12,060 nt of DNA from JAUSKF01 sp964355005 (GTDB lineage Bacteria; Patescibacteriota; Minisyncoccia; UBA6257; WO2-44-18): contig CAYHBX010000025.1 in NCBI GenBank assembly GCA_964355005.1, positions 1 to 12,060 on the forward strand, in the 5' to 3' direction. The notes under the pieces are model-generated. The model did not search any database. It saw only the letters and a program-made list of their open reading frames with translations, and was not told the DNA's origin. Numbering within the stretch: the stretch's first letter is position 1; every line of letters begins with the position of its first letter. Of the stretch, positions 5,444 to 11,912 are shown piece by piece. A program made the translations under genes and the position numbers.

Positions 5444-5466
5444 AAGTTTATGAAGTTATAAAGTCT
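5444..5466. repeat. AAGTT-type simple repeat before hsp20
   Basis: AAAGTTTATGAAGTTATAAA and the following bases resemble 11839-11876 before glyS, 3892-3925 inside valS, and, reversed, 5940-5960. This looks like a dispersed AT-rich spacer repeat. Confidence 0.55.
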
Positions 5467-5931
5467 ATGGAAGAAGATAAAGAAATAGAAGAGGTAGTTG
5501 ATGAGACCCCGGCCGAAGCGCCGGAGGTTGAATTAGTTAAATCTAGTTCGGCTTTGCGGGAGCGTGGAGCGGATTTGAGCGAAGATTTTATTGATGAAGA
5601 CGAGGGCCAGCTCACCGTGGATCTTTATCAGACCCCGGATGAGATCATTCTGGAGTCTCCGATCGCCGGAGTGCGACCGGAAGATTTGGATATCGCTATT
5701 ACCAGCGAGTCGGTTAGCATCAAAGGAAAACGCGAGAAAGAAAAGCGGGTTAAAGATGAAGATTATTTTTATCAGGAATGTTATTGGGGGAGGTTTGCCC
5801 GATCCATTATTCTTCCGCAGGAAGTAGATGCTGATAAATCCGAGGCTGCCATCAAAAACGGAGTCTTAGTTATTCATTTGCCTAAATTGAACCGTCAGCG
5901 ATCTAAAAAAATTAAAGTCCAATCGGACTAA
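5467..5931 (+). CDS. Small heat-shock protein (Hsp20/alpha-crystallin)
   Basis: An ATP-independent holdase that binds unfolding proteins and usually forms oligomers in the cytoplasm. From the ATG at 5467 it is 154 aa. An acidic, probably disordered N-terminus (about 1-45) precedes the alpha-crystallin domain: QLTVDLYQTPDEIILESPIAGV, then the ECYWGRFARSIILPQEVDADK strand-loop and NGVLVIHLPK, the family's GVL-LPK signature. The C-terminal IKV could serve as a weak I-X-V anchor. A TTG at 5440 would add nine residues and overlap prsW; those residues come from the AAGTT-type repeat, so I prefer the ATG. No SD site is visible. It is likely co-transcribed with valS-prsW. Confidence 0.92.
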   Translation: MEEDKEIEEVVDETPAEAPEVELVKSSSALRERGADLSEDFIDEDEGQLTVDLYQTPDEIILESPIAGVRPEDLDIAITSESVSIKGKREKEKRVKDEDYFYQECYWGRFARSIILPQEVDADKSEAAIKNGVLVIHLPKLNRQRSKKIKVQSD

Positions 5932-5986
5932 ACGCGGGGTTTACAAACTTTAAAAACTCTCTTAAGCTAGGGGCAGTTAGCCGTTC

Positions 5987-6016
5987 CTTGAAAAGGTGTA
6001 GATTTCAAGAAAGGAG
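5987..6016 (+). promoter_or_regulatory. Leader hairpin and strong SD of the patatin gene
   Basis: CTTGAAA (5987-5993) pairs with TTTCAAG (6003-6009) over a 9-nt loop, directly followed by AAGGAG (6011-6016), 6 nt before the ATG at 6023. It is one of only two strong SD sites in the window. The hairpin leaves the SD free, so it more likely protects or positions the leader than blocks it. TTTACA at 5940-5945 could be a -35, but no good -10 follows. Confidence 0.6.
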
Positions 6017-6022
6017 CGCTAA

Positions 6023-7000
6023 ATGTCCGCCGAAAAAGTAGTGGTCGTGCAAAACGGCGGCGGTTTTACCGGCGCCAATATCGGTATTTACCGGGCCCTT
6101 GACCGGCGCGGAATCAGACCGATGAAAGTTCAAGGAGTTTCGGTCGGAGCGCTGAATTGCGCGATGTATGTTCAGGAAGGATCCGCGGCCGTAGAACGCC
6201 GGTGGAGAGAGGTTGGGCGCGGCAAACCCGGGGACATTTTCAGTTGGAGGGGTATCCCGTGGCACATCTTGAAGTCCAGCCAGAGCTTGTTAAGCGACGC
6301 CGGACTGAACAAGTTGATGGAAAGCGTTGATTGTCGGAAGATCATTGAATCTGATATCGAGTTGGAAGTGGTCGCCATGAATAAAAACAGGAGAAGGATG
6401 GAAATTTTTTCCAGCCGCGATCCGCGCTTTCAAAAAGACCCGGGCCTGCTGCATCGGGCCATTAAGGCGTCGGCTTCCCTGACGGGGTATTTCCCTAAGG
6501 TGAAGATCGGAAATGATTATTACGCTGACGGGTATTATTTTCATCTTGAGCACTTGAATGACGCCGATACCATTTTCGTTGTTTTGAATGATGATCCTTG
6601 CCCCGCCCCGGAACCCGAAGAGGGTCCGCCTTGGTACAAGGATCTCCGGATCGGTTTCCGGCAGGTTCTGGATGATATGGATGAAATGCAGTGCCGGGAT
6701 TTTCTCCGGGACAATCCGCAATTTCAGTTGTTCAAGCATGGCGAATCTGAGCAGGGATTTTTCCAGAGAATCATTGAGCAGATCAAGTCTTTGCCGGCGA
6801 AAGTTGAAGAAGTACTAACCGGCGAGCCGCAGTTCCCGAAACGGCTGGTCATCACCAGTCCCAACTTCAGCACTCCCACGCTGACGCTGGACGATTTCCG
6901 GCCCGGCGATATTGACCGGGTAATCGACTTAAGTACTAATCAAGCGGAAGAGCTGTTGAGTCGCGTGTATCCCGAAACCAAACCCGCTCACGACACATAG
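6023..7000 (+). CDS. Patatin-like phospholipase
   Basis: A 325-residue patatin-fold serine hydrolase, probably acting on phospholipids or other acyl esters. The glycine-rich oxyanion loop is NGGGFTGANIG (11-21), the nucleophile elbow GVSVG places Ser40, and the catalytic Asp is D169 in YYADGYY, where most relatives have DGG or DGA. The Ser-Asp dyad is therefore complete. There is no signal peptide or membrane helix, so it is likely cytoplasmic or peripheral. Residues 190-325 after the catalytic core are not diagnostic; EEVLTGEPQFPKRLVITSP and FRPGDIDRVIDL near the end fit this group of bacterial lipases. An SD (AAGGAG) at 6 nt sets the start. Its stop codon lies in the loop of its terminator. 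It is separated from hsp20 by 91 nt and is probably its own unit. Confidence 0.9.
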   Translation: MSAEKVVVVQNGGGFTGANIGIYRALDRRGIRPMKVQGVSVGALNCAMYVQEGSAAVERRWREVGRGKPGDIFSWRGIPWHILKSSQSLLSDAGLNKLMESVDCRKIIESDIELEVVAMNKNRRRMEIFSSRDPRFQKDPGLLHRAIKASASLTGYFPKVKIGNDYYADGYYFHLEHLNDADTIFVVLNDDPCPAPEPEEGPPWYKDLRIGFRQVLDDMDEMQCRDFLRDNPQFQLFKHGESEQGFFQRIIEQIKSLPAKVEEVLTGEPQFPKRLVITSPNFSTPTLTLDDFRPGDIDRVIDLSTNQAEELLSRVYPETKPAHDT

Positions 7001-7015
7001 TCGGGGCGGGTTTTT
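6980..7015 (+). terminator. Terminator containing the patatin stop codon
   Basis: AAACCCGC (6980-6987) pairs with GCGGGTTT (7006-7013), with an inner CGAC/GTCG stem (6991-6994, 7000-7003) and a T-run. The TAG stop at 6998-7000 is inside the structure, so ribosomes finishing the gene would cover the 5' arm. Confidence 0.85.
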
Positions 7016-7030
7016 CGTTATTCAAAAAGA

Positions 7031-7036
7031 TATAAT
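7031..7036 (+). promoter_or_regulatory. -10 box of recO
   Basis: A perfect TATAAT, 13 nt before the recO ATG and right after the previous terminator. The start of transcription would fall near 7043, leaving about 7 nt of leader and no room for an SD site. The -35 position (about 7008-7013) falls in the terminator and does not match consensus. Confidence 0.6.
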
Positions 7037-7049
7037 TAAGACATTGCCA

Positions 7050-7550
7050 ATGGTTGAGCATTACACCAAAGCTTTAGTTCTGGATAAAGAAGACCTAGGC
7101 GATCTAGATTCGCGGGTTTATTTATATTGCAAAGGGATCGGAAAGGTTTCCGCCAAAGTGAAAAGTGCCCGGAAAATTACTTCCAAACTTGCCGGGCATC
7201 TGGAGCCGGGGAATTTTGTCGATATTCGTCTTATTGAGCTGGGGGGATTCCAGGCGGTGGACGCTCTGTCGGCCGGATCTTTGCCGCGCGCGCCGAGGAC
7301 AATGACTGCTCTGCGGCTGATCCGCGAAATGACCGCCGATCGAGATTTTGATCCGGAGTTGTGGGAGATGATCGAAAAACAGGAGCTGGCTACCGGCGCC
7401 CTTTTGACTTGCCTGGGTTTTTCTCCTCAACTGGCCAGATGCGGTTTTTGTCAGCAGGGTGACCCCTCCCATTTCCTGATCAGGGATTTGGAGTATTCTT
7501 GCCACCCCTGCTTATTAAAGGCTGGTCGCCCGCTCCACTTCGTTTTGTGA
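7050..7550 (+). CDS. recO: DNA repair protein RecO, short form
   Basis: RecO loads RecA onto SSB-coated DNA with RecR (RecFOR pathway) and anneals single strands. The N-terminal OB fold is recognisable: YTKALVLDKEDLGDLDSRVYLY, then GKVSAKVKSARKITSKLAGHLEPG (about 29-54). A helical part leads to ALLTCLGFSPQLARCGFC and the zinc motif with C131, C134, C151 and C154. The protein is 166 aa against the usual 200-260; the central helical region is short and almost nothing follows the zinc motif. The ATG at 7050 is chosen because VEHYTKA then aligns with the usual RecO N-terminus; a TTG at 7044 would add two residues. It is followed by a repeat-rich gap, and no continuing reading frame is visible after the stop. 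Confidence 0.88.
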   Translation: MVEHYTKALVLDKEDLGDLDSRVYLYCKGIGKVSAKVKSARKITSKLAGHLEPGNFVDIRLIELGGFQAVDALSAGSLPRAPRTMTALRLIREMTADRDFDPELWEMIEKQELATGALLTCLGFSPQLARCGFCQQGDPSHFLIRDLEYSCHPCLLKAGRPLHFVL

Positions 7551-7606
7551 TTAGGGCGGGGTTGTCATTGAGAGGCTTTTTTCGCTGTAATTCCGACTCC
7601 GTCCTT

Positions 7607-7694
7607 TGTCATTCCGGCCTTGAGCCGGAATCCAGCGTATGATTCTGGATTCCCGCCTCCGCGGGAATGACAGAAAAGGAGCGGGAATGACAGA
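7607..7694. repeat. TCATTCC/GGAATGA cruciform repeat
   Basis: TTCCGGC-CTTGA-GCCGGAA (7612-7630) and ATTCCCGC-CTCC-GCGGGAAT (7649-7668) are two hairpins. TGTCATT (7607-7613) with AATGACA (7666-7672), and CCAG with CTGG, form outer stems around them. GCGGGAATGACAGA is then repeated directly at 7661-7674 and 7681-7694. This TCATTCCGG...GGAATCCAG pattern is a widespread dispersed repeat in many bacterial genomes (from memory). Confidence 0.85.
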
Positions 7695-7708
7695 GGGTGT
7701 GTGGCGAG

Positions 7709-7791
7709 CCCCGCACCGGAACAAGTTCGGTACGGGGTAAACTCCGCGAAGCCCTGCCTACCGGCAGGCAGGAATCTAACATCGGTACGGG
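7709..7791. repeat. Further palindromes in the recO-surface gene gap
   Basis: CCCCGCACCGGAAC (7709-7722) pairs with GTTCGGTACGGGG (7725-7737) with one bulge and one mismatch. CCTGCC-TACC-GGCAGG (7753-7768) is a perfect hairpin followed by CAGG. TCGGTACGGG occurs twice (7727-7736 and 7782-7791). The 7551-7827 gap (277 nt) contains these and the preceding repeat but no gene that I can support. Confidence 0.75.
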
Positions 7792-7812
7792 ATTTTCGAT
7801 ATCTAAAAATGT

Positions 7813-7818
7813 TAATAT
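7813..7818 (+). promoter_or_regulatory. Possible -10 box of the first surface-protein gene
   Basis: TAATAT, 9 nt before the ATG at 7828, within an AT-rich stretch and after the repeats. There is no SD site and no convincing -35. If it is used, the mRNA would be leaderless or nearly so. Confidence 0.35.
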
Positions 7819-7827
7819 TTAAGTAAT

Positions 7828-10074
7828 ATGAATCGCAAAGCCATTTTAATTTTAAGCGCGATCCTGATACCGGTCATTTTGTTGATCGTATTTTTTATCT
7901 ATAAAGCCAGGGTTGCCAGAGGAATGGAGGTGGAAATTTTGCCGCCGCCGAAAGTGCTGATCGGAGTTCCGTTCGATTTGAAGGTGGGAGTTTCCAATAA
8001 GGCCCCCAACACGCTGGCTAATGTGAGATTGGCGCTGAAATTGCCGTCAGGAGTAGCTTTTGTCGGATCTCCCGAATCTAAAGACGCCGAATCACGAGAC
8101 CTTAGCGTTCTTACCGGGGGTAGCGCTACTCAGCAGACCTTCAAGTTGATCGCGCTTAGCGGAGAGAATACTTTCAAGAAGATTTCCGCCAGCACCGCTT
8201 TTACTGCCGGAGCTTTTAACTCCCGGTTTGAAAGAGGGGCGGACAAGAACATCACCGTCAGCGGTCATGCGCTGGCTCTGGACATTTCCGCTCCACAGAA
8301 AGTTCTTAATGGTCAGCCTTTTGATACCGAGATCTCTTTCAAAAATATCGCCGATGGCGACTTGAGCGATATGAAGCTCCGAGTGGACTACCCGCCGAAT
8401 TTCACGTTGTCCGGATCCACGCTTCCACCTGACATCGGCAATAATGTTTGGATCTTGGGTAGTTTGCGCCGGGGAGAGGAATTTAAATTTAAGATCACCG
8501 GTAGCGTGATCGGTCCCGAAGGAGCGTTTTTTGATGCTAGGGCGAACGTGGAGGTGGTTCTCGGCGGCCAGCTGTATTCCATAAACTCCAACGTGGCCAC
8601 TCTTTCCATCGCCCCCGCCCCGATCTCTTTGAAGATCAACTTGAACAACGACAATGAATTCATCGCCGGACTAGGAAGCGATCTTCGTTACACGGTCAAT
8701 TATGCCAATAATACGGATGTCGGTTTGAGAGATGTTATCGTCCGGGCCCAGCTGGTGGGGGCAATGTATGATCTTCCCACTATTTCTACTAACGGCTCTT
8801 TCCGGTCTTCTGATAATACGATTGTCTGGACGGCGGCCAGCGTCCCTTCTCTTATTAATCTTGCTCCTGGGCAGACCGGCTCGGTTCAATTCAGCGTCCG
8901 GACCAAGAATGCCTATCCCATCAAGAAAGCGACCGATAAAAATTTTACTTTGAAGATATTGGCTAGCGTTGATTCCCCGACCGTACCGCACTTCGTTGCT
9001 GAAGGAAAAACCATTAATTTCGCCAACATTGAAAACAAAGTTAAAGGCCAGGTTGATCTGGACGCGCGCGCGTATTTCCGCGACTCCGCTTCCGGAATAT
9101 CTAATAAAGGGCAAATGCCGCTGCGTCTCAACGAGCCGACCAATTTCACTATTCATTGGGTGATCGCTAATTACTCTACCGATATTTCTAATGTGGACGT
9201 GCGGGCATTTTTGGGCGGCAACGTCAGGATGACCGGCATAGTTAAAAGCAACGCCGTTTCCGTTCCTACCTATAATGAGCGGACGCAAGAGGTGGTTTGG
9301 CAGCTCCCTAAAATAGAAGCCACCGCCGGAATCATCGGCAAGCCGGTTGAGGCGATCTTCCAAGTTGAGGCGGTGCCCTCTATTCAGGACTTGAACCGGG
9401 ATATGTTGCTAATCCGGGATTCCGAACTGAAGGCGACAGATGATTTTACCGGTCTTGAGTTGGCTGACAGAGACGGCGGGATCACTACGCAGCTACCGGA
9501 TGACAAAACCGTTGGCGGACAAAGCGTGGTCTTACAGCATCAGCAAGTATTGCAACTACAGCAGCAGCAACAACAGGCTCGGCAAAGTCTTTTGCAGTCA
9601 ATCCAAAACCTCTCCAAGGCCCAACAGGACCAGCAATTAAAAGAATTGGAGGATGATCAACTAAGCCAACAAAAACAGCTGGAGTCATTGCTGGAGAGAC
9701 AACTTCGTAGGTTGCGGGACATTACCAAAGATATTGCTCCACCACCACCGGTGCCGATAGACGGAGGAGCCATTGTTATTGATGAAGCTTGCGCGGACGA
9801 GGCTAGAGATAAACGGGATGCCGAACTGGCTGCCGCTAATGACAATCACGATGACGATCTGGAGCAGGCGCTGGAGAAAAGGCGCAACCTTTTGATCGCC
9901 GCCGCTTTAGTGGGCGATCCGCATCTTCGCCATATTCTTATAGTGGCGGCCATAAAGGGGTACGAAGAAGACGAGAAGGAAATTGAAGAGGATTGGCAAC
10001 AAGGCCAAAGTAACGCGCAAAGGCAATATCAGCAGGACCTCGCTGAATGTAACAGCGCGGCCGCGGCCGAATAA
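7828..10074 (+). CDS. Anchored multi-domain surface protein with Gln-rich tail
   Basis: A 748-residue exported protein without a precise family name. A single N-terminal helix (about 5-25) is probably an uncleaved anchor. Four beta-sandwich-like repeats follow (about 35-145, 149-262, 266-398, 407-517) in the style of DUF11/CARDB extracellular domains: P-KVL-G-PFD openings, and Trp strands NNVWILG (205-211), NTIVWTA (330-336) and QEVVWQLP (487-494). Residues 566-632 are a Gln-rich coiled coil. PPPPVP (638-643) separates this from a charged helical region (650-748) with the protein's only cysteines, C655 and C741, which could form a disulfide. The ectodomain up to 654 has no Cys. The next gene is a paralogue lacking the tail. 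Adhesion or envelope architecture is a reasonable inference; no enzymatic motif is visible. Confidence 0.8.
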   Translation: MNRKAILILSAILIPVILLIVFFIYKARVARGMEVEILPPPKVLIGVPFDLKVGVSNKAPNTLANVRLALKLPSGVAFVGSPESKDAESRDLSVLTGGSATQQTFKLIALSGENTFKKISASTAFTAGAFNSRFERGADKNITVSGHALALDISAPQKVLNGQPFDTEISFKNIADGDLSDMKLRVDYPPNFTLSGSTLPPDIGNNVWILGSLRRGEEFKFKITGSVIGPEGAFFDARANVEVVLGGQLYSINSNVATLSIAPAPISLKINLNNDNEFIAGLGSDLRYTVNYANNTDVGLRDVIVRAQLVGAMYDLPTISTNGSFRSSDNTIVWTAASVPSLINLAPGQTGSVQFSVRTKNAYPIKKATDKNFTLKILASVDSPTVPHFVAEGKTINFANIENKVKGQVDLDARAYFRDSASGISNKGQMPLRLNEPTNFTIHWVIANYSTDISNVDVRAFLGGNVRMTGIVKSNAVSVPTYNERTQEVVWQLPKIEATAGIIGKPVEAIFQVEAVPSIQDLNRDMLLIRDSELKATDDFTGLELADRDGGITTQLPDDKTVGGQSVVLQHQQVLQLQQQQQQARQSLLQSIQNLSKAQQDQQLKELEDDQLSQQKQLESLLERQLRRLRDITKDIAPPPPVPIDGGAIVIDEACADEARDKRDAELAAANDNHDDDLEQALEKRRNLLIAAALVGDPHLRHILIVAAIKGYEEDEKEIEEDWQQGQSNAQRQYQQDLAECNSAAAAE

Positions 10075-10105
10075 CATCAGTCTGGAAGACTCATTGGTTT
10101 TGGTT

Positions 10106-10111
10106 TATAAT
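10106..10111 (+). promoter_or_regulatory. -10 box of the second surface-protein gene
   Basis: A perfect TATAAT, 14 nt before the ATG at 10126. TGGAAG at 10083-10088 is a poor -35 at 17 nt. A weak AGTCT-GGA-AGACT hairpin (10079-10091) precedes it. There is no SD site. Confidence 0.5.
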
Positions 10112-10125
10112 TCAAGCATTGATTT

Positions 10126-11838
10126 ATGACGATTAGGACGTCGTGGGTTGTAGGCGGGGTGATTGCCGCGGCTGCCATTATCGGCGGGATATTTTTTTAT
10201 CAAGCTAATTTCTCTCAAGGGATAGCCGTGGAGATCATTAAGCCCGAGAGTATCTTGATCGGCGTTCCATTTAATTTGCCGGTGAATATATCTAATAAGT
10301 CAGGTAACGTGCTGGAAAGCGTTCGCTTGAACCTGAATTTGCCGGAGGGGCTGGCATTTGTTGGTTCGCCGGCATCTAAAAATATAGACTTCAAAGAAAT
10401 TTCAAATTTGCCCTCGGGCGCGTCTAATCAGCAGATCTTCCGGCTGATCGCTACCAACGGGAAGGACTCATTTAAGAGGGTTTCCGCCAGTGTTAATTAT
10501 CTGTCCGGCACCTTAAGTTCCCGGTTTGAGAGCCAGGTAGAGGCGGATCTGGCTATTGGAGATTACGCGATCGTTCTGGATGTCGCGACGCCGGAAAAAG
10601 TTTTTAACGGAGAAATTTTGGAGGCCGAGGTATCTTTTAAAAATAATTCCGGTATTGATTTTAATGACCTGCGTCTGAAGATAGATTATCCGTTGACGTT
10701 CACGCTGGCTAAAACGACTCTCGCGCCGGATATCGGCAATAATATTTGGATTTTGGGCGGTTTGCGCGCGGGATCAGATATGAAATTTAAGATTATCGGC
10801 AGTATTATCGGACCGGAGGAGGCCTTTTTTGACCTCAAGGCGGTGATTGAAGCGACGGTTCAGGGGCAGTCCTATCCGGTTAGCGAAAATACCGCTACGA
10901 TCTCCATTGCCGCCTCGCCTATTTCTCTGAAGATCAATTTGAATAATGACAACGAGCTTATCGCCGGATTGAGTAGTGACCTGCGCTACGTTCTGAATTA
11001 TACGAATAACACCGATGTCGGTTTGCGGGACGTCATTATTAAGACTCAATTGGCCGGCGTGATGTATGACTTTTCTACTATCTCAACGGGTGGGGCTTTC
11101 CGATCTTCTGATAATACGATCGTTTGGACTGCCGCAAATGTTCCGGCGTTAGCGAACCTTTCTCCGGGACAATCCGGTTCGGTAGATTTCAGTATTCGAA
11201 CTAAAAATCAGTATCCGATCAAACGTTTGAGTGACAAAAATTTCATTCTCAAGACATCGGCCACCATTGAATCGCCGACCGTGCCGCATTTTGTCGCTGC
11301 TAATAAAACAGTAAGCTTCGCGGTTCTGGAAAATAAAGTTCGCGGGCAGGCAACAATTGACGCCAAGGCTTATTTCCGAGATGCCGCTTCGGGCATCCTC
11401 AACAAAGGCCCGATGCCGCCGCGTGTTAATCAGGCGACGCAGTTCACTATTCATTGGCAGATCACTAATTACAGCACTGACCTTAAAGACGTTTCGGTTA
11501 AAGCATCGTTGGGTGGCAATGTTAAATTCACCGGGGTAGTTAAGGGCAACGGCCCGACCTCTCCGGTATTCAATGACCGGACGCAGGAGATCGTCTGGGA
11601 AATTCCGAAGGTTTTGGCGACCACCGGCTTGACCGGCGCTCCGATGGAAGCGATCTTTCAAGTTGAGGCAACGCCGTCTTCTATTGACCTTGGCCGAAAT
11701 ATGCTCTTAATTCAAGATACCGGCTTAAAAGCAGTTGATGAGTTTACCGGAATAGATATTTCTAACAAGGATAATGCCATTACGACCCAATTGCCGGATG
11801 ATCCGACCGTTGGAGGGCAGGGGATGGTAACTCAATAG
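10126..11838 (+). CDS. Anchored multi-domain surface protein, tail-less paralogue
   Basis: A 570-residue exported protein with an N-terminal helix (about 8-25) and the same four beta-sandwich-like repeats as the preceding gene. Both proteins carry PDIGNN-WILG at 201-211, SSDNTIVWTA at 327-336 and RTQE-VW at 485-491, at identical residue numbers. No gap is needed over the whole 570 residues. My hand count gives about 57% identity overall, roughly 40% in residues 1-200 and 66% after. It ends at VGGQGMVTQ, the point where the first protein continues into its coiled-coil tail. There are no cysteines at all. It is therefore a tandem duplicate that lost the tail, or never had it. It has its own -10 box and no SD site. 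A cell-surface structural or adhesive role is inferred. Confidence 0.8.
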   Translation: MTIRTSWVVGGVIAAAAIIGGIFFYQANFSQGIAVEIIKPESILIGVPFNLPVNISNKSGNVLESVRLNLNLPEGLAFVGSPASKNIDFKEISNLPSGASNQQIFRLIATNGKDSFKRVSASVNYLSGTLSSRFESQVEADLAIGDYAIVLDVATPEKVFNGEILEAEVSFKNNSGIDFNDLRLKIDYPLTFTLAKTTLAPDIGNNIWILGGLRAGSDMKFKIIGSIIGPEEAFFDLKAVIEATVQGQSYPVSENTATISIAASPISLKINLNNDNELIAGLSSDLRYVLNYTNNTDVGLRDVIIKTQLAGVMYDFSTISTGGAFRSSDNTIVWTAANVPALANLSPGQSGSVDFSIRTKNQYPIKRLSDKNFILKTSATIESPTVPHFVAANKTVSFAVLENKVRGQATIDAKAYFRDAASGILNKGPMPPRVNQATQFTIHWQITNYSTDLKDVSVKASLGGNVKFTGVVKGNGPTSPVFNDRTQEIVWEIPKVLATTGLTGAPMEAIFQVEATPSSIDLGRNMLLIQDTGLKAVDEFTGIDISNKDNAITTQLPDDPTVGGQGMVTQ

Positions 11839-11876
11839 TTAAAAGTTTATAAAGTTTGTAAAGTTATAAAGTTAAG
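11839..11876. repeat. AAGTT-type simple repeat before glyS
   Basis: Repeated units AAAGTTTATAAAGTTTGTAA and AAGTTATAAAGTT fill the gap between the stop of the surface gene and the glyS reading frame. They are like 5444-5466 and the in-frame copy at 3892-3925 in valS. Confidence 0.65.
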
Positions 11877-11912
11877 ATGCCAAAACCGAAAACAAAACAA
11901 GAAGGAGATTTA

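Noticed and set aside
5440..5466. TTG start at 5440 for Hsp20
   Set aside because: The nine added residues come from the AAGTT-type spacer repeat and overlap prsW; the ATG at 5467 begins the acidic N-terminus.
6290..6739. Minus-strand reading frame opposite the patatin gene
   Set aside because: The plus strand has the GGG loop, GVSVG nucleophile and Asp motif plus an SD site. The antisense frame has no recognisable motif.
5441..7550. UGA recoded as Gly (code 25)
   Set aside because: Reading through UGA in prsW and recO adds only short spacer sequence without family similarity, so UGA as a stop is simpler.
7607..7791. CRISPR array
   Set aside because: The repeats are palindromes of different sequence and irregular spacing, without repeat-spacer periodicity or cas genes.
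8671..9363. Long minus-strand reading frame opposite the first surface gene (230 codons)
   Set aside because: It is antisense to a gene with clear domain repeats and a paralogue, has no start signals, and reads as charged low-quality protein. A similar frame at 11149-11661 mirrors the second paralogue, as expected from shared codon pattern.
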